DNA of 42,514 nucleotides from a virus: positions 1 through 42,514 of the IMG/VR virus record IMGVR_UViG_3300045453_000087; one strand, given 5' to 3'. This document shows positions 15,250 through 23,487 of the stretch, in pieces. Within the stretch, counting starts at the first letter, position 1; each line of letters begins with the position of its first letter. The notes under the pieces were generated by a model. That model ran no database searches. It had not been told where the DNA came from and worked only from the letters and a program-made list of their open reading frames with translations. Position numbers and translations under genes: made by a program.

Positions 15250-15577
15250 TGGCCTCTGCCTCCTTTTCTGCGAGCGCTTCCACATACATGCCGCGCCCTT
15301 TCACATCCTCGACGCTTTTGATGTTGTACCTGCCATCCTCGCAGACGAGTACAAGAGAGGGCGTGATGGCTAGCCCCGGGATTTTCCGGAAGCGAAACAG
15401 GGCTGTCGCTTTGGAGAACGCCGCCCTGTTTGCCCAGCTTTCGCTGCCGTGCCTTTCTTCTTTGTAGGCGCGGACAGTGGCCAGAATGTTATCGCTACTG
15501 CTTGCGAACCCCTCGCTGTCCTTTACTGGCGCAGTTGAGATAATATCGATAAAGGTATTCATCTTGCCAAAGCTCAT
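15242..15577 (-). CDS. Head closure / head-tail adaptor protein (SPP1 gp16 type)
   Basis: This 111-residue protein has the signature of head closure proteins: MNTFIDIISTAPVKDSEGF near the start, SWANRAAFSKATALFRFRK in the middle, and DGRYNIKSVEDVKGRGMYVE near the end. They seal the filled capsid and form the neck with the connector. ATG 15577 overlaps the upstream stop codon (ATGA), while a TTG 15 bases earlier lacks a good site. Neighbours on each side belong to the same neck set. Confidence 0.85.
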   Translation of the reverse strand: MSFGKMNTFIDIISTAPVKDSEGFASSSDNILATVRAYKEERHGSESWANRAAFSKATALFRFRKIPGLAITPSLVLVCEDGRYNIKSVEDVKGRGMYVEALAEKEAEASG

Positions 15578-15900
15578 ACGCTTTTCCCCCAATCCCGGTT
15601 AAGCCGCAGCAGCAGATTAACCGTATGCCACACCTGCTGCCCGGCCTGCACGTTGTCCGCGAAAAAGCCCCCCGTCGAGCCGTCCCGGCTTTCATAGAAA
15701 TGGCTGGAGAGCATGATCACGGCCTGCTCAGTGGTGGGCGGCATGGCGTTCCCGGCATAATAGCTCTCGGTGATATACTGGTAGCTTTCGGCGTAAGACA
15801 CGGCGGCGCGGATCATGCCCATGAGGAGCTCGTCGTCCGCGCCGTGTTCTAAAATGAGGTTCGCCTTTACCTTGGGCAGGAGGGAGGAAATCACGCTCAT
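15574..15900 (-). CDS. Head-tail connector protein (gp6/YqbG type)
   Basis: This 108-residue helical protein resembles the phage head-tail connector (HK97 gp6/YqbG) that docks under the portal. It contains GADDELLMGMIRAAVSYAE, then TTEQAVIMLSSHFYESRDGS and ends in WHTVNLLLRLNRDWG, all typical of this family. ATG 15900 has GGAGGTG eleven bases upstream. The gene follows the capsid gene by 19 bases and overlaps the adaptor gene by four. Confidence 0.87.
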   Translation of the reverse strand: MSVISSLLPKVKANLILEHGADDELLMGMIRAAVSYAESYQYITESYYAGNAMPPTTEQAVIMLSSHFYESRDGSTGGFFADNVQAGQQVWHTVNLLLRLNRDWGKSV

Positions 15901-15919
15901 GCCGCTTCACCTCCAGTCT

Positions 15920-17119
15920 TTAAGCAGCTTTTTGCTGCAGCACCTTGACCGCTTCCGGCAGGATCAGCTTGCCGTCCACGCGCTGGGTGGCGATAAAGCC
16001 GACCTGACCAGTTGCCGCGAACAGTTCGCTTAGCCGCTTAAAGACGCGGCCCTGGCGGTCTGCCACCCAGTAGTAGCCAAAGTCCCCGAATACCACGGTC
16101 TTCGCGCTGGCTTCGATGGCGGGCATATAAGCCGAGGTGTAGAGAGGACGGTTGAGGATGGTATCGGGCGTCGCCTCCTTAATGGACGGCTGCCAGAGGT
16201 ACTGGCCGGTGCTGTCTTTGAGTTTGCGGATAGCCTTAATGGTAGAGTCGTTCATCACAAAGGCCGCCTTGTTGCGGTAGGGCGCCTTTAAGCTGTAGAA
16301 CAGGTCGAGGATCTCATCCAGCGTAATAGCAGTAGCCGCCGCCGTGGTCACGCCCGTCTGGCCGCCGCCCGTTGCGGCAAGGATGCCAAGGGGCTTACCC
16401 ACGCCGTCGCCTAAGAAGAAGGCTTCCTCTTCCTTGCTGCCGATGCGGCGGGCAAACTCCTTGGTAATGTAGCTTTCCAGGTCAAACACCGAGTCGTTTA
16501 ACAGCTCCTCGGAAACCTTAATCATGGTGGCAAGCTTATATGCCCCGATAGACACTTGCCCGAAGCTGTCGTCGCTCTCAGGGATGGCGCCTTCCTCATC
16601 CACCCAGGAGGCGCTGCCCTTACTTGCCACAACGGGAATCTTGCGGTCGCCGCTCGAGGTGGTGATAATATGGGCTAACCTCCGGAAGATGTTTTCCTCT
16701 TCCAGGGCCTTGACCAGCGTGCGCTCGAAAGTATCCGGCACAAGGTGGCCGCCTTCGGAGTCAGTGCCGACCTGCAGGGCGTCTAGGACTTCATACCTTG
16801 GCTTTTGCGAGCGCATGGCGGTCCAGAACGCTTGTCTGTACTCAGGGGACGATCTGCCGGTCCTGTGGCCGCCGCCGGTATCCGGCGTGTTGGTGATGGG
16901 GCTGCTCGTGGCCCGTGCGAGTTCCGCATCAATCGCGGCTTGGCGTTCTAGGCGGTCAATCTCCCTGCCAAGAGCCACAACATCGGACTCCATTTTCTCA
17001 TAGGTAGCGGTGTCCTCTGCGGATAAGAGGCCGTTGCCGCCCCGCTTGCTGTCAAGAAAACCTTTGGCCGCGTCCCAGGCTTTGGCGCGCTTCTCGCGCA
17101 GTTCCAGGATTTTGCTCAT
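15920..17119 (-). CDS. HK97-fold major capsid protein
   Basis: The 399-residue product has the two parts of HK97-family capsid proteins. The first about 80 residues are a charged coiled coil (RAKAWDAAKGFLDSKRGG onward) acting as an internal scaffold, removed by the protease next door. The rest is the capsid fold, beginning near 100 with PEYRQAFWTAMRSQ and including ALQVGTDSEGGHLVPDTFE, AFFLGDGVGKPLGIL and FVMNDSTIKAIRKLKD. ATG 17119 has AAGGAGG ten bases upstream. It lies just after the protease gene, as in most phages of this type. Confidence 0.95.
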   Translation of the reverse strand: MSKILELREKRAKAWDAAKGFLDSKRGGNGLLSAEDTATYEKMESDVVALGREIDRLERQAAIDAELARATSSPITNTPDTGGGHRTGRSSPEYRQAFWTAMRSQKPRYEVLDALQVGTDSEGGHLVPDTFERTLVKALEEENIFRRLAHIITTSSGDRKIPVVASKGSASWVDEEGAIPESDDSFGQVSIGAYKLATMIKVSEELLNDSVFDLESYITKEFARRIGSKEEEAFFLGDGVGKPLGILAATGGGQTGVTTAAATAITLDEILDLFYSLKAPYRNKAAFVMNDSTIKAIRKLKDSTGQYLWQPSIKEATPDTILNRPLYTSAYMPAIEASAKTVVFGDFGYYWVADRQGRVFKRLSELFAATGQVGFIATQRVDGKLILPEAVKVLQQKAA

Positions 17120-17140
17120 TGTGTTTGTCCTCCTTAAAAT

Positions 17141-17824
17141 TTAGTGGGAAATTAAAGAGAGCCGCTTATCCAGCGACTCTATCGGGGTACCCGTTTTTGG
17201 TTTTGGCAGTTTGCTGATAAGGGAGTTTGTGACCGCCAGCCGGCTGAAAATTAACCCTTGCCCGGTGTCAAGCGGCTCTTTGCTGTCTGTAAACATAATC
17301 TTGTCCGCAAAGCCGAGCTCCACGGCTTTCTTGGCGTTCATCCACGTTTCCGCGTCCATCAGGTGGGAGAGCCTCACCCTTGAGAGGCCGGATTTCAGCT
17401 CGTAGGCGTTGATGATGCTCTCCTTGACCTCGTCAAGCAAAGCTTTTGCCCGCAGCATCTCCTCACTGTCGCCGATAGCGATGGTGCTGGGGTTATGGAT
17501 CATCAGCATGGAGACGGGGGACATATATACCTCGCCGCCGGCCATGGCGATGACCGAGGCGGAGCTTGCCGCCAGGCCGTCAATCTTGACGGTGACCTGT
17601 CCGGTATAGTCCATGAGCATGTTGTAGATCTGGCTTGCCGCAAAGACATCGCCGCCGGGGGAGTTGATCCAGACGGTGACGTTGCCCGAAGCCGAGAGCA
17701 GTTCGCCTTTAAACAGCTTGGGCGTCACCTCATCGCCCCACCAGGTTTCCTCGGCGATGGGTCCGTTGAGATAGAGGGTGCGTGTCTCGTCTGAATTTCT
17801 CACCCAGTTCCAGAATCTCCTCAT
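17141..17824 (-). CDS. ClpP-like prohead protease
   Basis: This 227-residue protein is a ClpP/S14-type serine protease that cleaves capsid scaffold during head maturation. The nucleophile is S87 in DGLAASSASVIAMAGG, the histidine is H110 in SMLMIHNPS, and an acidic residue in the SHLMDAETWM segment completes the triad. An N-terminal NSPGGDVFAASQIYN motif is part of the oxyanion region. The ATG abuts the portal stop codon with no gap and has AAGGAGG upstream. It is shorter than fused protease-scaffold proteins, in keeping with the scaffold being part of the capsid protein. Confidence 0.94.
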   Translation of the reverse strand: MRRFWNWVRNSDETRTLYLNGPIAEETWWGDEVTPKLFKGELLSASGNVTVWINSPGGDVFAASQIYNMLMDYTGQVTVKIDGLAASSASVIAMAGGEVYMSPVSMLMIHNPSTIAIGDSEEMLRAKALLDEVKESIINAYELKSGLSRVRLSHLMDAETWMNAKKAVELGFADKIMFTDSKEPLDTGQGLIFSRLAVTNSLISKLPKPKTGTPIESLDKRLSLISH

Positions 17825-19075
17825 TTACTGACCTCCTTCGGTTGGTTTTTGGTAAGCCGCGCCCACATCCTTCAGTTTGACCATGTTGCCGTTTAGAACA
17901 TAGACATTTCCGCCATCCTCATCAGGGATGAGGTTCAGATCTTCAAGTTGGCGTACATCGTTCGGAGAGAAAAAGCCGTTTTGAATACCGACGGCATAAC
18001 CGGTCATCCTGCTCTGGTAATCGCCGCGCAGCAGCCCGTCCACATTGAGCCGCACAAAATACCGGGGCTTTTCCGAAGGCAGGAGGAGGGACTGCCGCAA
18101 AGCCTGCTCCCAGCGCACTACCCACGGGTTGAGCGTGTATTTGACAAATTCCAGCGACTGCTGCTCAATATTTGAGAAGCTGGACTTCTCAAGATCGCCT
18201 ATCATGTGCGGAGGTATCCGGAAAATACGGGCGATCTCGTTGATCTGGAATTTTCTTGTTTCCAGAAACTGCGCCTGCTCCGGCGGGATGCCGATAGCCT
18301 GGAATTTCATGCCCTCTTCCAGCACGGCGATGCGGTGGGCCTTGCCGCTGCCCTGGTAGGCGCTGTTCCAGCTGTCCTTCACCCGCTGGATGTCTTTGAT
18401 GACGCCCGGGTGTTCCAGTACGCCGCCTGGGTTAGCGCCGTTGGCGAAGAAGGTCGCCCCGTACTCCTCGGTGGCCAGCGCCATGCCGATCGCGTTTTTA
18501 GCCATGGCGATGGGGCTGTAGCCAATGAGCCCGTCAAAGCCAAGTCCGGGGATGTGGAGCACCTCATCCTTGCGCAGCGTGACGTAGCCGCCTTTTGGCT
18601 TCAGCCCGCTTTCGTCAGCGTCGCGGTAATAGGTGTAGAGCAGCTCGCCGTTCCCTGCGCGGCTGACATCCATTTTGTGCGGAAGCAGGGGGTAGAGCGC
18701 CACAACCTGTCCGCGCCCGTTCCGCACGACTTGCGCGTAGGCGTTGCCCCAAAGCAGAAGATGGCTCATCAGTGTTTCCCGAAAGACAAATGAAGTCATC
18801 TCCGGGTTTGGTTCGTCATGGAGGATGCAGTACAGTGGATGCTGGCTTACGCGCTCCTTGCCGCCGTCAGGGCGGTACCGGTAAACATGCAGCGGCAGCC
18901 CGGCAACAGCTTCAGCCAGTATGCGGACGCAGGCGTACACCGCCGTTGTTTGCATGGCTGTCCGCTCGTTGACCGTCTTGCCGCTGGCCGTGCCGCCGAA
19001 CAGGAAGGAGAACCCGCTGCCCACGCGGTTTTGCGGCCTATCCCGCGATCTGAACAGGTTTGAAAATATACTCAT
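17825..19075 (-). CDS. HK97-family portal protein
   Basis: The 416-residue product forms the dodecameric ring through which DNA enters the head. SGKTVNERTAMQTTAVYACV, VRILAEAVAGLPLHVYRY and HPLYCILHDEPNPEMTSF match the portal family, as do LLWGNAYAQVVRNGRG and the IARIFRIPPHMIGDLEKSS segment. ATG 19075 (MSIFSNLF) has AGGAG about ten bases upstream; a second ATG six bases earlier and a longer reading are less well placed. A GIY-YIG cargo cassette separates it from the large terminase that binds it during packaging. Confidence 0.94.
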   Translation of the reverse strand: MSIFSNLFRSRDRPQNRVGSGFSFLFGGTASGKTVNERTAMQTTAVYACVRILAEAVAGLPLHVYRYRPDGGKERVSQHPLYCILHDEPNPEMTSFVFRETLMSHLLLWGNAYAQVVRNGRGQVVALYPLLPHKMDVSRAGNGELLYTYYRDADESGLKPKGGYVTLRKDEVLHIPGLGFDGLIGYSPIAMAKNAIGMALATEEYGATFFANGANPGGVLEHPGVIKDIQRVKDSWNSAYQGSGKAHRIAVLEEGMKFQAIGIPPEQAQFLETRKFQINEIARIFRIPPHMIGDLEKSSFSNIEQQSLEFVKYTLNPWVVRWEQALRQSLLLPSEKPRYFVRLNVDGLLRGDYQSRMTGYAVGIQNGFFSPNDVRQLEDLNLIPDEDGGNVYVLNGNMVKLKDVGAAYQKPTEGGQ

Positions 19076-19106
19076 GGGCATCTCTCTCCTAAAAATAAAT
19101 GAACGT

Positions 19107-19136
19107 AAAAAAAGCACCTGTTTTGTACAGATGCTT
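19107..19136 (-). terminator. Rho-independent terminator after the GIY-YIG cargo gene
   Basis: On the minus strand a 9-bp stem with one G-U pair (19128-19136 with 19112-19120) closes a 7-base loop and runs into seven T residues. It lies between the GIY-YIG gene and portal, so it completes the cargo cassette and could block late transcription unless that is read through. Confidence 0.8.
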
Positions 19137-19164
19137 AAAATGTTATATTTGCTGACGAACTTAT

Positions 19165-19773
19165 CTATCCATTTGCTTGGTTCTGTATCCCGTGCCTTTT
19201 TCTTGTGCCTTTCGGGAATTCCAGATTAGCGAAGGGGAAGGGATGCTCAGGATCAAATAAATTTCTCCTACTGTATTGCGATACGTTTTTAACAAACATA
19301 TTCAAAAATCTATCCTCAACATTACGTGCCGTTTCTCCCTCTAAAGTGGTCCAATAAATATTCAATTCATTTAAATTGTCCAACGTCTTTATCCAATGTC
19401 CACCTCTGTGCGGTTTGGGGTCTCCAAGCTTGGTTTTATAATATTGGTCTACTCTTGTTTTTAAGGATGTCCCCGCCTTGCCAATGTAAAGGATTGTCTC
19501 ATCGGGCATCCAGAACGCTTTCAGCCGCCGTATTAACTCTTCTGTTTTAGGCAAACCATAATCAAGAGATAGCTTAGGTACATAATCAATCCAACCTTCA
19601 ACCATCTTTTTCGAAATAGGAGCTTCATCGCAGCAAACCATTCTATCTGCTGTTGAGGCCATAGCAATAACATAAACCCCCGGAACAATGCAATTTATTT
19701 TTTGTCCCCATTTCACTTGGCCTAAGATATCCTTACCTACAGCTTGAAACAACTCTTTTACAGTAGTAGGCAT
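19165..19773 (-). CDS. GIY-YIG nuclease-like protein, inserted cargo gene
   Basis: This 202-residue protein carries a GIY-YIG-like core: VPGVYVIAMAST near residue 35 and ETILYIGKAGTSLKTRVDQY near 90, with the Arg of the motif in place. A spaced HRGGHW and an E in LEGETARNVEDRFLN could serve as further active-site residues. It may be a homing endonuclease or a stand-alone nuclease acting on other phages. ATG 19773 has GGAGGG seven bases upstream. Its own promoter (19809-19836) and terminator flank it, and its base composition is more AT-rich than the neighbours, so it looks recently gained. Confidence 0.75.
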   Translation of the reverse strand: MPTTVKELFQAVGKDILGQVKWGQKINCIVPGVYVIAMASTADRMVCCDEAPISKKMVEGWIDYVPKLSLDYGLPKTEELIRRLKAFWMPDETILYIGKAGTSLKTRVDQYYKTKLGDPKPHRGGHWIKTLDNLNELNIYWTTLEGETARNVEDRFLNMFVKNVSQYSRRNLFDPEHPFPFANLEFPKGTRKRHGIQNQANG

Positions 19774-19808
19774 GACATGACCCTCCAAGTTATAAAATTA
19801 TGATTAAT

Positions 19809-19836
19809 TTTATAATATTACAAAGGTTACTTTCAA
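19809..19836 (-). promoter_or_regulatory. Promoter of the GIY-YIG cargo gene
   Basis: On the minus strand TTGAAA (19836-19831), 16 bases and TATAAA (19814-19809) form a sigma-70-like promoter 36 bases before the ATG. A direct repeat AAGGTTACTT (plus strand 19823 and 19845) straddles the -35 box and could bind a regulator. Confidence 0.55.
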
Positions 19837-19871
19837 GGCTAGCAAGGTTACTTCAGGGTACAGCTTTACGC

Positions 19872-21470
19872 CTATAAAACTAGCAGACCCCTTTCATCAT
19901 AAACTGAAGCTCCGGGATCGCCTCTATTCCGGAGTGCCCGGTCGAGGGCCATAATCGTCGCCACCGCGCCATCGATTCTTTCCGTGGATTTTTCTTTGTC
20001 CGGTTTGATGTTGCCGGCGGGATCAGTGCGAATGTAGATATTATCCATCATCCAGCGCAGGACGGGATGGCCGCCGTGGGCGATTCTTTCCTCCAGCGTC
20101 AGCTTCATCAGTTCCTTTGTCGGCGGCGACATATCCTTAAAGCCTTGACCGAAGGGGACGACCGTAAAGCCCAGACCCTCAAGGTTCTGCACCATCTGCA
20201 CCGCGCCCCAGCGGTCAAAGGCGATTTCGCGGATGTTGTAACGCTTGCCCAGTTCCTCAATGAAGCGCTCAATGAAGCCGTAGTGGACCACGTTGCCCTC
20301 GGTAGTCAGAAGATGTCCCTGCCTCTCCCAGTGGTCATACTGCACATGGTCGCGCCGCACCCGCAGATCGATATTGTTCTCCGGCATCCAGAAGAAGGGG
20401 AGGACGCTGTATTTATCGTCCTCATCCTCCGGCGGGAACACCAGCACAAAGGCGGTAATGTCGGTAGTAGAGGAGAGGTCAAGCCCGCCGTAGCAGACCC
20501 GCCCCTCGAGGCTCGCCGCATCCACCGGGAAGGCGCAGGCATCCCATTTCGCCATCGGCATCCAGCGCACAGATTGCTTGACAGGCTGGTTGAGATGGAA
20601 CTGTCTGAAATGGTTCTCCTCCGCCGGATTTTGTTTGGCTGATTCACACATCGAGCGAAGGTATTCCTCTTTAACGGTGATCCCGAGCGACGGGTTGGAC
20701 ATTTTCCACACCTTGGGGTCTGTCCAGTCAGCGTCCTCCGGTGTGCTGAACACGACGGGATAGAAAGTCGGATCTGACTTTCGCCCTTGGAGAATATCCA
20801 GCGCCTTGGCATACACCTCATAACAGATTGAGTTTGTATCGGAACTGACGGTCGTAATGACGAAGTTCAGCGGCTGCCTCCTGGCCGCGCCTGCGCCCTT
20901 TGTCATTACGTCATAGAGTTCGCGGTCTTTTTGCCCGAGTAGTTCATCGAATACCGTCGCGTGTATGTTCAGTCCGAATTTTGTCGACACCTCGCTAGAC
21001 AAGGCTTGGTAGTAACTGCGTGTTGGGTGGTAGATGATGCGCTTAGTGGAATCCAGCAGCTTCACGCGCCGCTGCAGCGCCGGAGGCGCCAGCCGGCACA
21101 TGTCCCGAGCCACATCAAAGACGATGGCGCTTTGTTTGCGGTCGTTGGCGCAGCCGTAGACCTCGGCGGCTTCTTCGCCGTCCGCGCAGAGCATATACAG
21201 CGCGACAGCAGCCGCGAGTTCGCTCTTGCCGTTCTTCTTGCTGCAGGTTATGAACGCGGTCGTAAACTGGCGGTTCCCGTCCGGCTTAATGACGCCGAAG
21301 ATGTCCCGGATAATCTGCTCCTGCCACGGTAGCGGCCTAAACCGTTTACCTGACCACTCACCCTTTGTGTGACAAAGCAGTTTGATGAACTCCACCGCGT
21401 GGTCGGCGCGCTCTTTGTCATACCGCGACGTCGGCAGCATAAAGCGAGTGGGGACAAACTTTTTAGCCAT
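19872..21470 (-). CDS. Terminase large subunit
   Basis: The 532-residue protein is the packaging ATPase-nuclease that pumps DNA into the prohead through the portal. The P-loop is CSKKNGKSE (76-84), and the Walker B segment is HATVFDELLG (170-179) with its catalytic glutamate. The RNase H-like nuclease part begins with YGGLDLSSTTD (D331) and includes AFDRWG near 415 and ERIDGAVATIMALDRAL near 500, providing the metal-binding acids. ATG 21470 has GGAGG nine bases upstream. It is separated from the small subunit by more than 5 kb of modification genes. Confidence 0.96.
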   Translation of the reverse strand: MAKKFVPTRFMLPTSRYDKERADHAVEFIKLLCHTKGEWSGKRFRPLPWQEQIIRDIFGVIKPDGNRQFTTAFITCSKKNGKSELAAAVALYMLCADGEEAAEVYGCANDRKQSAIVFDVARDMCRLAPPALQRRVKLLDSTKRIIYHPTRSYYQALSSEVSTKFGLNIHATVFDELLGQKDRELYDVMTKGAGAARRQPLNFVITTVSSDTNSICYEVYAKALDILQGRKSDPTFYPVVFSTPEDADWTDPKVWKMSNPSLGITVKEEYLRSMCESAKQNPAEENHFRQFHLNQPVKQSVRWMPMAKWDACAFPVDAASLEGRVCYGGLDLSSTTDITAFVLVFPPEDEDDKYSVLPFFWMPENNIDLRVRRDHVQYDHWERQGHLLTTEGNVVHYGFIERFIEELGKRYNIREIAFDRWGAVQMVQNLEGLGFTVVPFGQGFKDMSPPTKELMKLTLEERIAHGGHPVLRWMMDNIYIRTDPAGNIKPDKEKSTERIDGAVATIMALDRALRNRGDPGASVYDERGLLVL

Positions 21471-21507
21471 AAGCGGTTGCCTCCGTGCCTCCTACATAAA
21501 ATTGGGC

Positions 21508-21535
21508 AAAAGAAAAGAGCCTCCGCAGGAAGCCC
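21508..21535 (-). terminator. Rho-independent terminator before large terminase
   Basis: On the minus strand an 8-bp stem with two G-U pairs (21528-21535 with 21517-21524), a TGC loop and a TTTTCTTTT tail lie between the DUF5049 gene and large terminase. It would divide the modification cluster from the packaging and head genes. Confidence 0.65.
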
Positions 21536-21564
21536 TGTTTCTATTTGTTGTCGTTGATTATGAT

Positions 21565-21750
21565 TTATTCCATGTCCGCTTCACCCGTCAGGATAAAGCG
21601 GCTGTACTCGGCTTTGTGCTCCTCCAGGTACAGCACAAGTTCGTAGAAGCCGCGCACATATGCCTCGTGCTGGACGCGCGGCAGGTCAAACATGTTGGTG
21701 ACGCCGCTTGCCCGGATGGAGAGGATTTGCTCCTTTATCTTTTCATTCAT
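21565..21750 (-). CDS. DUF5049 family protein
   Basis: The 61-residue product MNEKIKEQILSIRASGVTNM continues with FDLPRVQHEAYVRGFYELV, EEHKAEYSRFILTGE, the pattern of DUF5049. The family is small and of unknown function, and its members occur beside amidoligase and terminase genes in Firmicutes prophages. I start at ATG 21750, which has GGAGGAG eight bases upstream; a longer frame reaches back but is not supported. It overlaps the gamma-glutamylcyclotransferase gene by eight bases and is followed by a terminator. Confidence 0.8.
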   Translation of the reverse strand: MNEKIKEQILSIRASGVTNMFDLPRVQHEAYVRGFYELVLYLEEHKAEYSRFILTGEADME

Positions 21751-22207
21751 AGGCGGTCTCCTCCGTTTCCGCAGAATCGATGGTCGCCTGGCGCAGGATC
21801 TCCACATCGAAGCCAGCGTCCCTGTAGCCTTCAAGGATAACCGAGTAGTAATAGCAGCTTGGTTGCCCCAGCGGCCTGCCCTCGTTCATGACATACACCA
21901 TCGCGCTGACGGTTTTGCCGTCCAGCGCCACCTCGACCAGCTCCTTGCGGTAAAAGAAGGGCCAGCCCTCATAGCGGTCGAGCGCCGCCTCGTCAGCCGG
22001 GGTGATCTCCCAGACCAGCACGGGGACGCTGCCGCTTGGGCAAGGCTCCAGCGTCGCCACTGCGTTCTCGCGCGCTCCCCGGAACAGGAGCCGCCAGCCA
22101 TCCATCATGCTCGCCCCCAGCACCCTCGCCATGGGGCATCTGTCCGCCATCTGCTCCTGGTTTAAGTTGGAACCGTAGGCGATGTACAGCTTGTTGCGCT
22201 TATCCAT
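21743..22207 (-). CDS. Gamma-glutamylcyclotransferase-like protein
   Basis: This 154-residue protein has the GGCT/AIG2 fold: LYIAYGSNLNQEQM at the start, the hallmark substrate loop, and the catalytic glutamate in DRYEGWPFFYRKE. Such enzymes release gamma-glutamyl groups as 5-oxoproline or cut related amide bonds. ATG 22207 has AAGGAGG nine bases upstream. It is 38 bases after the amidoligase gene, a pairing known from comparative work on amidoligases: one makes an amide bond and the other may edit or reverse it. The substrate is unknown. Confidence 0.87.
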   Translation of the reverse strand: MDKRNKLYIAYGSNLNQEQMADRCPMARVLGASMMDGWRLLFRGARENAVATLEPCPSGSVPVLVWEITPADEAALDRYEGWPFFYRKELVEVALDGKTVSAMVYVMNEGRPLGQPSCYYYSVILEGYRDAGFDVEILRQATIDSAETEETAYE

Positions 22208-22245
22208 TGTCCATGCCCTCCTTGCTCTTTGGCTGCGGGGGCGGC

Positions 22246-23145
22246 TCAAGCCGCCCGAAACCGCCAGGCCGCCGAGCCGTTTAAGTGTGCGGTCAAGTGC
22301 TCCCGGCAGTTGGCGAACTCTTCGCCGATGAAACCGATGCGGTTTAGGTAGGTCCGCATGGCGAATTTTTCGTTCTCGGCCTGGGGCTTTTTCGCTGAGG
22401 CGCATTTTTGCGTCAGCGCCTGGTGGTTCAAGGCCAGGGCGAGGACTATGTAGCTGCGTATCTTTCCTGCGTGAAGCTCGCTGTTGAAGCCTCTTAGCTC
22501 TACTGTGCGGTTGCCGGTGAAAAAGCTGTGCAGGTTGAGGAAGTGGTAGCGGCTGGAATGGTAGTGGCGGTCTTGGCTCTCGCTGTAGCCCCCGTACCAG
22601 ATTTCCTCAATCGCCCGCAGGGTTTTGGGCTTTCCGCGATTCATCTTCTCCACCAGCAGGCTGTCCATCTTTTTGCAGTAGCTCATCCGCTCCGGCGCAA
22701 TCTGCAGCGCTTTGTAGAAAAGGTCGTTCTTGCTGGCGATGATGTTCACGAAGTTGCGGAGGCTGCGCGGCGTGTGGCTGGCTCCGTCAAGGTGGAGGTG
22801 AATGCCGCAGGTGGCGCTCGCGAAGGCTCCTGCCTTGCGCAGTTTGCGCACCAGTTCCTGCAGGGTGGCGATATCCTCGCGGTAGGTGAGGATGGGGCTG
22901 ACCAGTTCCACGCTGTATTCGCGTCCGGCCGGAACCCGTTGCCGCCCTTGCCTCATTTGGCAGGTGATGCTGCCGTCGCTCATAAACTTCCAAACCCTGC
23001 CGTCCGGCGCCGTGACCTTCTTGGTGTCGTAGGAGTCGCCTGCGCTTGTCACCGTGCCGCCGAGGTGTTCCGCCGCGATACGCGCCGCCTCGCTTCTGGT
23101 GATGCCCGTGAACTCGATCTCAATCCCGAATCTTCCCGTTAGCAT
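22246..23145 (-). CDS. Amidoligase (Amidoligase_2 family)
   Basis: The 299-residue protein has the glutamine synthetase-like fold of phage amidoligases, ATP-dependent enzymes that join a carboxyl to an amine. Expected elements are RFGIEIEFTG (5-14), KFMSDGSITC near 53, YSVELVSPIL near 77, CGIHLHLDG near 113 and TVELRGFNSE near 217. Residues about 225-299 form a C-terminal module shared with the virulence-like protein at 23480-24154. ATG 23145 has AAAGGAGG ten bases upstream, and a promoter-like element (23195-23224) precedes it. A role in modifying phage or host proteins or small molecules is inferred from the family. Confidence 0.88.
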   Translation of the reverse strand: MLTGRFGIEIEFTGITRSEAARIAAEHLGGTVTSAGDSYDTKKVTAPDGRVWKFMSDGSITCQMRQGRQRVPAGREYSVELVSPILTYREDIATLQELVRKLRKAGAFASATCGIHLHLDGASHTPRSLRNFVNIIASKNDLFYKALQIAPERMSYCKKMDSLLVEKMNRGKPKTLRAIEEIWYGGYSESQDRHYHSSRYHFLNLHSFFTGNRTVELRGFNSELHAGKIRSYIVLALALNHQALTQKCASAKKPQAENEKFAMRTYLNRIGFIGEEFANCREHLTAHLNGSAAWRFRAA

Positions 23146-23194
23146 GCTGTTTATCCTCCTTTAGGGCGTTTGTTGTGTGCCTTTCGGCATACAC

Positions 23195-23224
23195 ATATAT
23201 CACTCTAAAAGGGGATAATAGCAA
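23195..23224 (-). promoter_or_regulatory. Promoter-like element of the amidoligase gene
   Basis: On the minus strand TTGCTA (23224-23219), then 17 bases, then GATATA near 23196-23201 form a promoter-like element. A matching one with equal spacing precedes the virulence-like gene (24188-24217). The conserved string ACATATATCACTCT (plus strand 23193-23206) covers its -10 side. Confidence 0.6.
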
Positions 23225-23262
23225 GCTATTTCTGTGGAAAAAGCACAGAAATATCAGGGATT

Positions 23263-23487
23263 TTACAGCTTTTTTACCGCGTCCTCGCCGTAGACCACGC
23301 CGAGGCGAGAGCCGTTGTCCCAGATACAAAACAGGGTGCCGCTGTCGTCGACGAAGTCCACGGTTCCCTTATCGCCGGGCTGTAGCCTGGAGTAAGGGTC
23401 GTCCATGCGCACCAGCTCCACGCGGGCGCCGTGGGGATACTCTTTACGCAGCCGCTCCACCGTTTCCTTGGATGGGAACTTAGGCAT
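23263..23487 (-). CDS. DUF4314 family protein
   Basis: This 74-residue beta-rich protein includes YPHGARVELVRMDDPYSRLQ and PGDKGTVDFVDDSGTLFCIW, typical of DUF4314. Family members often accompany amidoligases and virulence-like genes in Firmicutes prophages, and the fold has been compared with KOW or SH3-like modules. ATG 23487 has GGAGGTG upstream and overlaps the virulence-like stop by eight bases. The function is unknown. Confidence 0.82.
   Translation of the reverse strand: MPKFPSKETVERLRKEYPHGARVELVRMDDPYSRLQPGDKGTVDFVDDSGTLFCIWDNGSRLGVVYGEDAVKKL

Noticed and set aside
14522-15373. Rightward 283-codon frame over the neck genes
   Set aside because: Both underlying leftward genes match known neck families and have good ribosome sites; this frame does not.
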